From: Helichrysum umbraculigerum
Lineage: Eukaryota > Streptophyta > Magnoliopsida > Asterales > Asteraceae
Reading direction: 5' to 3'
DNA length: 64,000 nt
Assembly (NCBI GenBank): GCA_949592205.1
Contig: CATIUR010000004.1
Span: 97,176,337-97,240,336 of the forward strand
The notes beneath the pieces were generated by a model that had not been told where the DNA came from, made no database searches, and worked only from the letters and a program-made list of their open reading frames with translations. This document shows, piece by piece, positions 1 through 13,017 of the stretch. How positions within the stretch are numbered: position 1 is the first letter of the stretch; each line of letters starts with the position of its first letter. Position numbers and translations under genes: made by a program.

Positions 1-1475
1 GTTAAATGGTTAAACATCTCATAATATAGTAGTAAAATATTCATCTCATAACACTAGGTTAAAGGCTTTTTCGTAAACAAAATTAATGTATGCCGTGTTT
101 TCTTCTCTTCAATGGATGGATTAATTGTCCATGATCACCAATAGGTGATTGTAGAATGGTCAAGATTGAAGAAACGTAGTGAATGTTGAAAGTGAGTAAA
201 TGCTAAATGTGATATAAGAGTAAAAGTTACATGGTATATATCTGAAATACAATTATTTAAAATTTAAGGATGACTTTAATCGTTATATTGGAATTGAAAA
301 TTTCTATACATTGTAGATTTGTATAATTTATCATCGAAAGAACTGAACCGTTGAAAGAACCTCTTTTGATTGTTAAAGCAGGAACGCATATCAAGCTTCT
401 TCCTTTACTACATTTAGAGACAATGATTCGTAAACGATTTAGACTTTTCTTAACCCATAAATTTGATTTTAAAATAATTAGTAAGATGCTTTATATTTAG
501 TTAGATAATCGAGTTCAAATGTTAGATAATCAAATCAAACCGTCAATATCTAAAAAAGCGTTTGTTTTGCTAGTACGTGTGAGGCCTGGGCGTCTGCGGT
601 GGAGGTACCACATGAGCTATGCTCAATTGATAACCATCAAGATCTATTTGAATCGATAAACTGAAGATGATGAGAAAAATATGTATTAATGAATGGTGGT
701 AATTGGATCGCTAGTTGTTCATAAACAAACAAATAAGATGATTCTTTGAATAATCAAGTGCAATATCAGTTCGATAGATTCAGTTTAACTGGTTAGCCAT
801 GTCTATTTAGTATTTAGTCATCCATAAGATCTAACTCATCATAAAACTACATGTATATTGCAGATTATAATGAGTAATAGTTAAATGGGAAATGATATTA
901 CACCCGTTAGGACTGTCGATAAGAACATTTGAAACTAGTTATTAGAGTTAAAGTTTTCTTTATTATAATCAATCGAAAATTAATACTTCGCAAAGATAAT
1001 GAATGTTTTAACGAATTAAATGCAAATCTTTAGATTATTAATTAAATTATAATTTTAGTTAAAAAATGAAATTTTAACTTCAATAAATGGACAATTTTTC
1101 TTTTCCTCTTATTGACAGCCTCATTATCAATTCTCTAGTTAAAAAACTCATCAACTAGTAACGGTGGTGTTTAATTTAATTCTAGTATTAAGAAGATAAT
1201 GTGGCCATTAGTGAATGTGTGGAGGGGATTAAAACACAATAATTTATTTTTTTCTATTTTATTTTTATTTTCTATTTTGATTTGATTTGATGCTTAGGAA
1301 AACATATATAATAATTATAAACAAATTATTAAAGGAGACAAGGGAACATGGAGATTGAATCTTTAAACAGAGGTGGTTAATGTTCAGAGTAAATGAGTGT
1401 TTTTATGCCTTTATCAGGGAAAAAGAGTGATTGTTACATGGTGATCATATATATGGTCCATCGGAAAATATAACT
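1..1475. other. AT-rich intergenic DNA, no gene seen
   Basis: There is no open reading frame of useful length, no RNA gene and no recognisable element terminus. A short GC-richer patch near 570-610 resembles nothing I know. This is probably decayed repeat or true intergenic DNA. Confidence 0.5.
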
Positions 1476-1493
1476 TAGGGTTTTTTAAATAAG

Positions 1494-1655
1494 TAATGTT
1501 AAATAGGTTTACTTATATAGACCTAAAAGTTGACCTAATTTTCTGATTGGTTTGATTTTTTCTCTCTTTTAATCTTATCCAATAAATTTTTTAAACTAAC
1601 CAATCAAAACCTTAGGTCTATATTTAGTCTTATAATTTTAGGCCTACCAATCATA
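1494..1655. repeat. Short dispersed repeat, copy 1 of 2 (MITE-like)
   Basis: This stretch of about 160 bp is clearly related to 42748-42916. Both begin with AATGYTAAATAGG, contain a run around TCTGATTGGTTTG followed by CTCTC, and end in GGYCTACCAATCAT. The two ends are imperfect inverted repeats of each other. The target duplication of this copy is not clear. The class is uncertain; the second copy suggests a Mutator-like MITE. Confidence 0.5.
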
Positions 1656-1809
1656 TTTCTCTTTAAAATTCTTTCTCAAAAGCCCTCATTTTCCGCTAGT
1701 ATAACGTATACGGGGCTAGAAAAGTACAATGATTGCACCGAAAAAGAAAAAATATAGACAATTAAGTTGAGACGGATGAAGTAGATATTTACGACTTTTT
1801 AACCATTTA

Positions 1810-2008
1810 CTCCCTCCGTCCCAATTTTATTGTCCACAGACAAAAAACACGTAGTTTTAGAAAAGTGTATTAGTTTTACTCTACAACCAATAAGATTTAA
1901 ACTCTCACCACATTCAAATGTTTTGATTGGTTGAAAAGTAAAAAGTGGACTATAAATTTGGGATATCTCAAAATGAAAAGATAGACTATAAATTTAGGAC
2001 GGAGGGAG
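1810..2008. mobile_element. Stowaway-like MITE
   Basis: The 199-bp element has terminal inverted repeats CTCCCTCCGTCC / GGACGGAGGGAG and a TA on each side (1808-1809 and 2009-2010). That is the signature of Tc1/mariner-derived Stowaway MITEs. It has no coding capacity. Three relatives lie at 38010, 43048 and 43800. Confidence 0.9.
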
Positions 2009-2010
2009 TA

Positions 2011-3063
2011 ATATGGTTTCTCTTTCTAGAAAATACTAAAGAATCAAAAGTACGATGTGGGCCAAAAAGTGACTGGTGTATTGGATGCTACAAAAATGTT
2101 GGCCCATTCACGGTTCTTGGGGCACACCTACTACATGAAGATTTTTACTAGTACGAGTAGTTTTTTAGGTTTTGCGATCTTAAATAGTTAAATAAATAAA
2201 AATAGGGGTAACATGTGAAGTTTGTCCCGATTCGTTTTATCAATTTTTGTTCTTTTACTTTATTTCGCATTTTCATCCTTTTAATTTTTAATTTTCGCTG
2301 CATCTGTCCTTCCTCCGTTAAAGTTAACAATTCACCATTAAATTAGCTTTAAATGAAAAATATACTATTATCTTCTTCCACAAATCTTACTCTCCCTTTC
2401 TTCCTTTCTAAAAACACTTCGTTTACCCCTCCTTCTCCTCGCATCCACCGTTACACACCGTCATACCACCATCCCTAACCGGCAGTTAGTAACCACTGTT
2501 GGTAAAAATAGTTTAACATTGGCTTATTTTAGTCCATTGTATTAATTTATTTATCGTTAATCGTTATCTTTTTAGACGCTTATCATGCAAAACCTTAAAA
2601 TGAAATCTTATAAAATAATGGAGTAAAAATTGTATGGCTTATATAATTTTTGTAACCGAAAAGATATAGTGCATGAGTGATGCTAGCTATTATATAAGGA
2701 ATTGGGTTTGAAAACTCAAACGTTTAAACTATTTCTCCATATATTCAAATGTCATTTGTATGCTTCAAGGACTAGCTAGATACATGTATATATTATGTTT
2801 TACATCCACTTGAAACACAATCTTAGTGGGTTGTCTCATTTTTATTAGACATGCAATTAGGCAATTGGCTCAAGTGAAATAAAAATTCAATTTTGCATGT
2901 GGAATGTCCAAGAAAGCAAAGCAAAATTATATACCCCATTCAACTAAAAGTCAGAGTCAAAACGAATCCGTTGATTGCTATTTCTCCATATATTCAAATG
3001 TCATTTGTTTTTTTCCTTTTCTTTTCTAAAATGGATCATGATCTTATGAGTTTTATTAAACAA

Positions 3064-3065
<2 letters not shown>
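2011..3065. other. Intergenic, no gene seen
   Basis: This is AT-rich sequence without a supported gene. The stretch near 2200-2340 (pyrimidine-rich, ending with a GTTAAAGTTAAC-type box) looks like an old repeat remnant, but I cannot classify it. Short open frames here have no recognisable domains. Confidence 0.4.
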
Positions 3066-3729
<664 letters not shown>

Positions 3730-3853
3730 TGAAACACCCCGAAATTTTAGAACCATTTTTTTTTACTGATATTATATCGATTTAATATTATTATTATTAT
3801 TATTATTTACCCTTCTTAATTTGTAACTAACTTGGATGGTCTGAAAATAAGCT

Positions 3854-4050
3854 CTACCCGCCGGGTAGGGATATATACCCGCCGGGTAACGGTGGTCAGC
3901 CGCCGGCTTGCCATTTGAAAACGGCGGCTACAAGAATTTTGAGTGGACAAAAACAAGAAGCGTTTTAAACTCTTTTTAAACCGTTTGCTAAGGAGTAGAA
4001 GCCGCCGGTTTGGGTTCATTACCCGCCAGGTAAATAGCTTACCCGCCGGC
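3854..4050. repeat. CG palindrome cluster in LTR A
   Basis: The 15-nt palindrome CTACCCGCCGGGTAG (3854-3868) is followed by further TACCCGCCGGGTA-type and AGCCGCCGGCTT-type copies up to about 4050. The motif differs from that of other LTRs here but lies near the LTR 3' end, as in the related A-prime LTRs. Confidence 0.85.
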
Positions 4051-4933
4051 TTCATCTGCTTTACAGCAGATTCTGCACCAACTTAACTTATTACCATTTA
4101 ACAAATTTAAAATGCGCATAACTTTTAAACGACACATCCAATGGTTATGAAAATTTGCAGGCACGCGTAATATGACATCTCTAATATTTCTCAATTTTCA
4201 CTTTTCGAAAATTCTCATTTTATTGGGATTTGGACCTTTGACCCGAAAATGACCATTTTGTGCATTTTGGTTGACATATAAATTTCCAAACCACCACACT
4301 TCAGGTTAAAATCTTTTGACCACTTACTTACTACCTAAATTTGGACCTAAAACCATTTTAACATTCATCATAACCAAATCATAACTCATTTTACCCGTTA
4401 AGCCTTTAAGTGACCCATTTGGGTACTTTTCTGACCCGTTTGGGTTCTACCCATATTTCCACCCTTCAAATAGTCATTTTACATATCATTGACTTTTCTA
4501 GGTCAAACTAAATCACTTATACATTTAAAATTGTATTATAACCATAAGACATCATTTTCACATAAAACATTATTTATACATCAAGTGTTCCACATAAACT
4601 CCTCCAAAAATATCAACGACCATACAATGACTCGTTGACTACTTTGACTTTTACATTCTATCAGTTATGACTTTGACCACTAACAACATCAAACTTTGAC
4701 TTTCAACAAAATGTGACAAAACCATGTTTCTTAACCAAAAAGGGGGTGAATATATACATATCAAGAGCATGATTCAAGAGAAATAACTTGTTACCGATAA
4801 AGCAACAACTTCCACCACTAGCATCCCTCGGGTCTCTTGCCCGTGTCTCGTTGGGTCCCACTTGGCTCACCTATAAAATGCATAAACATAATAAAGTAAG
4901 CATAACGCTTAGTAAGCAATGGGCTATCAATGA

Positions 4934-7316
4934 TGTAACACCCCCAAATTTCACTGTTGGCGGAAGCAAGTTTTGGGGTGTTACTAATCAAATATCACAA
5001 CACAAAAGTAAAGCAAACGACATCTATATGCAACGTTTATAAGATAGTTACATTTTCAATATATATAAATGTTTGAAAACATAGTGTTTTCATTTACAAA
5101 ATGTAGTTCCCTAGAGTCCACGCGTGTAGCAGGAGATTCTATTACATAATCATAATATACAAAAGATAATGCTAAGAATCTCCGTTAGATGCAATGTAGA
5201 AAATCATGCGACTCTAGCTAGTGTCCAGGGTAATCCTACTCCGTCTGTGTACCTGAGATACAAAGCTAAAAAGTGTCAACCAAAAAGGTTGGTGAATCTT
5301 ACGGGTTTAGTAGTAAAAGTATCCATATGAACCACAATTATGTACCCGCGTAGCTAACAAGCCAAGTAAGTAAATCGGTAAATCATCACAAGTGCCATAA
5401 GCTCATAAGTTGAAGCTTAACAGTGTAGTGTGAATGGTACAATCAAGTACAGTATCACGTACCCCCGTGAGTGCTATCCGAACACTCATATGTAACAAGT
5501 ATCAAACGCTCATTTCTACGGAACGGTTCGTGGTAGCGCTACTACCCCGGACGGGGATTGTTAGTCCCGAATGGATCCATCCTACTAATACTCGTGCTTA
5601 AGTCTATAACTAACAACTTATGATAGGAGGCTTTCAGTGGATAAAAAGTAACTCATGCAGTGCGTGTAAAAAGTAAAGTAATCAGTTCAGTACATTGTGT
5701 TCATATGTAAAACAGTTGCTAAGTATCTCACCTCAAAGTATAAAAACAGTAGAAGTGGGGCTGTAAGACTCACCAGAGTCCAGTAAGTACGTATGTGAAA
5801 TCAATCAAGTAAAGCGGATGTAAGTCCGTATATCGGTTCTCAGAACCCTGCAACCTTCTGGCGTCCGAAACGCATAAGGTCGTAAGTAAACAAGTAAATA
5901 AGTTGGTGTCTTAAAAGACCATCCATGCTAGTTGTCCACTCAACTAGGAAATGTCCAAGTGTTTGTTTAGTAATTCGTTTGTAGTTTGAAAACAAGTATG
6001 GCCCGTTGGTGACGGTTTTGTAATAATAATCCAAAAGTGTTATTATTATATGTATTGTCGTATGTGAGTATTCGACACTTAGTGTAAAAAGTATTTTCAA
6101 GTTCCTGGATGACGGGGGTCCGGGGGCAGCGCCCCTGGTAGCGGGGTCCAAGGGGCGGCAGCCCCTGGCGCCCCTGGAATTTAAAATCGGGGAAATTAAC
6201 CAAGTCTGGCTGCGGACTGAAATGGTGTTGCGAACTGAGTTCGCGGTGCGAGCTGAGTTCGGCTCGCAATTCAACTCGCAAGTTAACTCGCAGGTCGACT
6301 CGCAAGTCAACTCGCGAGTGGGTTCGGTTCGCAGTTTGGCTTCGCGAGTCGAGATCTCGGTTCGACTCGCAGGACGGCCGAGATCTGGGATCTCAACTCG
6401 CAGGATGAACTGTCAGCGTTTTTCATGCGGGTTTCGATTTTTAAAGCGTTTTCGACGGGATTTTTGGACATAATCTTGTTGAGTAAATGTTCTAGCATGT
6501 ATATAAATGCTTCATAAGTAATTTAGATGAGTTAGAAAGCTTCAAACCCCGAAAATGAAAACGAAGAAGATGAAGATGGAGAGCTCGAGATGGTGATCGT
6601 TTCTTCTTGAATCAACTTCGCAAAATGATGTGTTTTTATGGCGATTTGGGGCTGAGTTTGGTCCGAAATTTTGAGAGAAAAAAGGGGTGAAGAAGAGTTG
6701 GTGGTTGTGAGTTGTAAAAAGGAGGGGAAATGAGATAAAAAGGGGAAGTTGGGTCACAGGTCGGTGGGTTGGGTCCACGGGTCTGGGCCGACCCAACTTG
6801 GGTCTCGGTTTCGCGTAACTTTGATTTCCCAATTTTCGTGTCACGGTTCGTAGTCGGTTAAATCCCGTAATATTTCTAAGATTTAAAAATATGTTTAAAA
6901 TATATATATATATATCCGAAACACTTTTAGCCAAAGTATTTTATCAAAACACTTAATGATGAGTTATAAATTATAACTTGAGTTATTTTCATTTGTTGGG
7001 CGCGTTTCATGTGCTTGCATCGCGTTCGGAGGGTTTTCAGAAATTAAGTAATGTTGTAATATATATTCTCACAATATATTATTGTAAATAATGCTTGTTT
7101 GGGTATGTTTACTTTATTTATAAATTTGTCACCAACGTCCATTATAAGTAATGTCGGACCTCGTCCGGTTCATATTTGTACGATTTAAACAAACAGCGCA
7201 TGCGTGTATGTAATTACACCAAAATGTTACATATACTTAGAATATTACAAACCTAAATACATGTAATTACAAGTAGTTTAGGCACTAATTAAAGTCCTAA
7301 ATTGGCGGGTGTTACA
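4934..7316 (-). mobile_element. Solo LTR inserted in LTR A
   Basis: A 2383-bp LTR runs from TGTAACACCCCC to GGGGTGTTACA-like ends (GCGGGTGTTACA). It is flanked by a perfect 5-bp target duplication AATGA (4929-4933 and 7317-7321). There is no internal region, primer site or second LTR, so recombination between two LTRs removed the element body. LTR ends and internal GC module match the F-type chromovirus LTR at 60788-63243, which gives the minus orientation. Open frames within it (for example 5840-6310) are by-products of the CG-rich repeats. Confidence 0.93.
6110..6412. repeat. GC hairpin module plus CTCGC/GTTCG palindrome cluster
   Basis: First comes a GC-rich block of repeated GGGGCAGCGCCCC-like hairpins (about 6110-6175), then a cluster of CTCGCAAGT/GTTCGC motifs (6222-6412). 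The cluster includes the perfect palindromes ACTCGCGAGT (6310-6319) and CGAGATCTCG. The same two-part order occurs in the other F-type LTRs with a different palindrome motif. Confidence 0.8.
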
Positions 7317-8407
7317 AATGACATTCAATATCAATTCAACATACGTATATTAAGGATCCATAATATCATTATGCTAATTCCCGCAAGAATTAACATCTTC
7401 GGGCCTACACCCCGGTAAATAATCACAACTCATCAAGTAAAAACCATATCCATTACCGGTCCTTCCAAGTAAATGGAATATGCTTTACTTGAAATATGAT
7501 AGCATCATCCATTAACTTACCTCGTGATAGCCCACTATTATAACCACTTGAATTAACACCTTGAACACTTTCAACACGTTTATCACCTAATCACATAAAC
7601 AAGTAGCCAAGTATCAACCATACATTCATTCTTACTTATCATATCAATTAAGTGTAAATTTCATAACACTTATGCCTTATTCATGAGTTTAATACACTTC
7701 TATATAGGTGATTGATTATAAATGGGTAATTATCATAATGAATCATCAATTACCTTACCAACACCAAGACTATCACTCTTTGATGCATAATTACATACAA
7801 TACAATCATTTACCCATTTATACAATTCCTCACCTATCTCATCATAATCAATTTCATTCAATTTCTTATAACCATATGGTTATAAGTATTTTATCACAAC
7901 TACTATCATTTAAGCATATAATTTAGTTCAAAGGAGTGTATGAATCATAAATTAAACTATTAACCCACCAATTCATCATTTTCATGAAGTTAGGGTTTAA
8001 CCTAAATCATTCAAATTATCAATTAAACAAGTAGAGAGGATTAGTAATACCTTATAGAAGTTAATTTGAAGATTAAGAACACTACAATTCAAACCCTAGC
8101 TTCAATTTTTGTGATTTCTTCTCCTTTGGTTTTCTCTCAAAATCGTCACACACATAGAACCAATACGTGGGTTTCTATTTTCTGATTTTAGACACTGTAG
8201 AAACTACAGGAAGTAGTTTTAATATAATTATTTTCAATTTAACCCTTCATCTTTCAAAACTTGTCATAAATGATCCCTCAAACTAACTTATCAGTTAAAT
8301 GGTAAGTCCTAATGACATAAAAACTATTACACAGTTAGTCCTTTTTAACTTAACAGTTAAAATAATATATTTTAAGGTTTTGAACTTACGAAATTTGGGG
8401 CGTTACA

Positions 8408-8420
8408 ACTCTCCCCCACT
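8408..8420 (-). other. Polypurine tract of element A
   Basis: Read on the minus strand this is AGTGGGGGAGAGT directly before the LTR start TGTAACGCC. It is identical in position and sequence to the tract of A-prime at 53712. In the family it primes plus-strand DNA synthesis. Confidence 0.85.
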
Positions 8421-8421
8421 T

Positions 8422-11400
8422 ATTCAGGATTGTGTCCTCACAATCCATTCTTGGTATATAGCTGGATAATATCGAATCATTTCTTCCTCAGGTTCCCACG
8501 TGAATTCTGAACCCTTGCGATGTTTTCATTGGACTTTGAACAACTTTATCTCTTTATTCCTCAGCTTCTTTATCTTCTCATCAAGAATCATTACAGGTTG
8601 CTCGACATAATTTAATTGATCATTAATTTCAATTTCATCCAATGGTATATAAGTGGCTTCATCAACTAAACACTTTCTCAGGTAGGATACGTGAAAAGTG
8701 TTATGAATTCCAGCTAATTCATTAGGCAGCTCGAGGCGATAAGCTACCTTTCCAACTCTTTCAAGGATTTTAAAGGGACCAATGAATCGAGGACTTAACT
8801 TTCCTCTCATTTAGAATCGGATGATACCCTTCCAGGGAGAAACTTTCAACATAACAAAATCTCCAACTTGGGATTCAATTGGGCGCCTTCGGTTGTCAGC
8901 ATAAGACTTTTGTCGATCCTGGGCGGTTTTCAAACGTTCTCTGACTTGATCAATTTTCTCTGTAGTTTTCTGGACAATGTCAGTACTGCCCAGTTCTCTC
9001 TGTCCAATTTCACCCCAACAAATTGGAGTTCTACATTTTCTTTCATATAACATCTGATAAGGTGGCATTCCAACTAACGGCAAGTGGGTATCCCAGTTAC
9101 CACCAAAGTCAATGGCACACGCCCTCAAAATGTCTTCTAAAGTTTGAATGGTTCTTTCACTCTACTCGTCAGTCTGAGGATGGTATGCAGTACTCAAATG
9201 AACACGAGTACCCAAGTCTTCTTGAAATTTGTTCCAGAATCTAGAAGTGAATCGGCTATCTCGATCAGAAATAATAGAAATAGGCATACCATGACGTGCT
9301 ACCACTTCTTTAACATACAAATCAGTAAGTGCCTCAGAAGTATAAGTTTCCTTAATAGGCAAGAATAGAGCACTCTTTGTCAACCTATCAACTATCACCC
9401 AAATGGTGTCATGATGACGTTTGGTTTCGGGCAATTTAGTAATAAGGTCCATGGTAATGTGCTCCCATTTCCAAACAGGTATGTCCAACGGTTGCATTTT
9501 GCCAAACGGCTTTTGATATTCTGCTTTAACCTGCAAACACGTTAGACATTGTTCGACATATTTTACAATTTCACGCTTCATTCCTGGCCACCAGCAATCA
9601 ACCTTCAAATCGTGCTACATTTTTGTTGCACCAGGATGAATGAAATATCTGGACTTGTGAGCTTCATCAAGTAACAACTTTTTCAGCTCAGGTGATTTAG
9701 GAATCCAGATTCTTCCATAACGTGTTTTTATCCCACGAGAATCATCAACAATGTTTGGAATTTGACCTTTAATACGTTCTGCTCTCCAATAACCTTTTGC
9801 CATGCATTTTGTTGGACATCCTTAATCTGGTCAAGTAAATCAGGAATGACAGTAATGCAAAGAGATTTAACAATTAAAGCATGATGCATCACTTTTCGGC
9901 TAAGAGCATCAGCTACAACGTTAGCCTTTCCTGGATGATAAAGAATTTCACAGTCATAATCCTTTACCAAGTCAAGCCAACGTCGCTGTCTCATGTTAAG
10001 GTCACGGTGATCAAAGAAATATTTGAGGCTTTTGTGGTCAGTGTAAATGGTACACTTCACACCATATAAGTAATGCCTCCAGATTTTTAGAGCAAAGACA
10101 ACCGCTGCCAGCTCCAAATCGTGAGTTGGATATCCTTTTTCATGTTCTTTCAGTTGTTGAGAAGCATAAGCAATCACTTTACCTCTCTGCATCAGGACAC
10201 AACCGAGACCATTCCGAGAAGCATCACAGTAAACTACCATGTCATCAGTACCATCAGGAAGTACTAAGACAGGAGCTTGACTAAGCTTTAATTTCAAAGT
10301 ACGGAAGGCTTGTTCGGCAGCATCATTCCATTTATACTTGATATTTTTACGAGTAAGATTTGTGAGAGGAGCAGCAATCTTGGAAAAATCCTGGATAAAC
10401 CGTCTGTAGTAACCCGCTAAACCCAGAAAACTCCTAACTTCCGTTGCATTGGTTGGAGGTTCCCATTTCATCACCGCCTCCACTTTTGCAGGATCAACCA
10501 TAATACCATGATTATTCACAACATGACCCAGAAATTGCACTTCACGAAGCCAAAATTCACACTTGGAGAATTTGGCATAGAGTTTCTCATTCCTCATAGT
10601 TTGTAAAACCTGCCTTAAATGAACACCGTGATCTTCAGCAGATTTAGAATAGATAAGGATATCATCAATAAAAACAATTACAAACTTATCGAGCATAGGT
10701 CAGCACACTCGATTCATGAGATCCATAAAAGCTGCAAGAGCGTTTGTCAGACCAAAAGGCATAACCACGAATTCATAATGGCCATACCTAGTCCTAAAAG
10801 CAGTTTTAGAAACGTCTTCTTCTCGAACTTTCAATTAGTGATAACCAGAACGTAAATCAATCTTCGAGAAGAAACTAGCACCCTGTAACTGGTCGAACAA
10901 GTCATTAATCCTAGACAAAGGGTATCTATTCTTAATGGTAACCTTGTTCAACTCTCTATAATCGATACACATTCTCATGGTGCCATCTTTCTTTTTAACA
11001 AATAGAATCGGTGCACCCCATGGTGAACTACTCGGACGAATAAAACCTTTGTCGAGCAATTCCTGCAATTGTTTCATTAACTCTTGCATCTCAGTGGGGG
11101 CAAGTCTGTAAGGTGCTTAAGCTATAGGTGTGGCTCCTGGCACTAAGTCGATTCGAAACTCGACTTGCCTATCGGGCGGAATACCAGGTAGTTCATCGGG
11201 AAATACATCAGGGAATTCATTAACAACAGGGATTCCAGATAATTTGGGAGTTTGTTTCTGAGTATCAATCACATGTGCCAGAAAAGCTTGGCATCCACAT
11301 GACAAATGACGTTTAGCACGAACATAAGTACGAATAGAAAGGAATGGTTTTCTTTTCTCTCCATAAATATCTATCACTCCCACACTAGGCGAATATACAC

Positions 11401-11451
11401 GAATAATTTTCTTCTCACACTGGATTATAGCATTATGTTTACCTAGCCAAT
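8422..11451 (-). pseudogene. Decayed Ty3/gypsy pol of element A (integrase, RNase H, RT)
   Basis: Fragments in order from right to left match the A-prime polyprotein: the protease-RT linker (11117-11383), RT N-terminal part with the SKIDLRSGYH motif (10835-11089), RT core with an intact FIDDIL active site, then RNase H with YCDAS and YTDHKS (9728-10696), the integrase zinc-binding region and catalytic core (9162-9803), and the C-terminal chromodomain-like part (8526-9128). The frame is broken by several stops, for example TGG to TGA after FKVQ near 8523 and a stop after QTDE near 9161. About 13 residues around the integrase motif SYNNSYHAS are missing in frame. The coding region ends abruptly at 11451 where element B inserted, and resumes at 30869. 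Confidence 0.92.
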
Positions 11452-12643
11452 TGTCGCGCTGCCAGCAGTCACGGTCGTTTTCGCAACTGGCAGCAGCACG
11501 TCGGTGGAAGTTTTAAAATTTATATTTTGCTGGGGACCTAAGTTCTACTAGAGCTGTATAGCTGAAGTATGACCTAAGGTCATTCTAAAGAGTTAACCAT
11601 ATTGTGAAACGACTTGTCGAGACGAAAGTTCAAATTAGCGATGGTTTGAAAATAGTTTTGAGTGGGGGTTTTATACTTAGGCCCGTAATTAAAATTAAAA
11701 CTAATTAAAGCAGTAAATAAAAGCGGTAGGTTGAATCAGTATAGGGGGACTTGTGTTTGTTATGACTTCGTTAGCTTTTACGTGGGGTGATGCAGTATTG
11801 GGGTTTTATATTTGAAAACGTCTTTTAAGATTTGTGTCTTGCGTTCACGTAGATACCTCGTGGTGTAAACACTAGTACCCTACTGATCAGATAAACCAAC
11901 CAGTATGTCACTGAGTACTAGGCTGTCAAGATTATGATCAGATCGGACTGTCTTGAAACCCCCCTCACTGTCTCTTATGATGAGACCAAGTGACCCTCCC
12001 GATGGGGTGCAGGAATAAGGCGACAGTCCGCAATTTATCCACTGATCTTTTTTAACACAACCAAAGATATCTAAGCTAGGTGAGGCATTTAAGATTTAAG
12101 ACAGGTGGTGACTGATTAACAAATACATTAATGGTTGTGATTGAGTTCAGAGATATTCGGCTGTGATACAGTCTTCAACCCACAGAGTTTTCCATAGTTA
12201 CATAGTGTATTCACCCGTATTACGGTTTTTCCTGGACCACAGACTATGCTAGGATGTAACACAGTATACAGCCTTCGACCTTTCCATAGTTTGTACGTGT
12301 TTGTATTCCACCATAGGTGTTTCCAACGTTAAACCGGATACTCAGTCGTATTAGGGCTTTAACTGGGCTACATACTTTACAGCCATCTGAACTCTAATTA
12401 TCTAAGTTTGTATTACAGTAAAACCATCTATGATAGCTAAACAACCCGTTCACTTTATAATCCCAAACCAATAAATCCCTGATTAATTCACAGTGTACTA
12501 TACGATAGGTAGACAGTATTTCCATTGCTTCAAAATCAAACCATGTTATTTTAAGAAAACATAGATAGGTAGTGACCGTTTGACTAAGGGTCGCGAGTCC
12601 TTGGCATAAAGGTTCTAACCACGTTTATTGGAGGAAAGGCGTT
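11452..12643 (-). repeat. Element B 3' LTR, first part
   Basis: It matches 28311-29502 almost base for base, with a few substitutions and small indels. It is cut at 12643/12644 by insertion of element C. The duplicated target is degenerate: GCGTT on this side, ACATT on the far side (20290-20294). Confidence 0.92.
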
Positions 12644-12734
12644 TGTAACACCCGGTCAAAAAGAACCAAAATCCACCCCCAATTTATACTTTTCTATTCG
12701 CGTATTCTATAGGAATAACATTGAAGTATTCAAG

Positions 12735-12797
<63 letters not shown>

Positions 12798-13017
12798 ATT
12801 ATATATATACGGAACATGAAACGATTATTTGATAATCACGTTTGAATAAACTAAAAAAGCGCGAAATAAAGTTATACAAACTTTAACTCAAACATCTTAT
12901 TTTTATAAAATGTTTCAACTCGAAAATATTTCGAAAACATATAAATGAATTTTATAAATTAAAAGTATTAATTTATATTAAAATCGGGTACAAAAACACG
13001 GGCATTTTGCACTGTGG

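Larger units (their letters stand above)
3730..8407 (-). mobile_element. 3' LTR of decayed chromovirus A, split by a solo LTR
   Basis: The LTR runs from TGAAACACCCC to GGGGCGTTACA. These are the same termini as the LTRs of the complete element at 51585-60776. Removing the inserted solo LTR (4934-7316 plus 5 bp) leaves about 2.29 kb, a normal length for the family. The polypurine tract follows at once at 8408, so this is the downstream LTR of a minus-strand element. The opposite LTR of A is missing. Confidence 0.88.

Noticed and set aside
5840..6498. Overlapping open frames in the 4934 solo LTR
   Set aside because: They arise from stop-poor CG-rich repeats and GC hairpins in a non-coding LTR; no domain and no conservation of frame in related LTRs.
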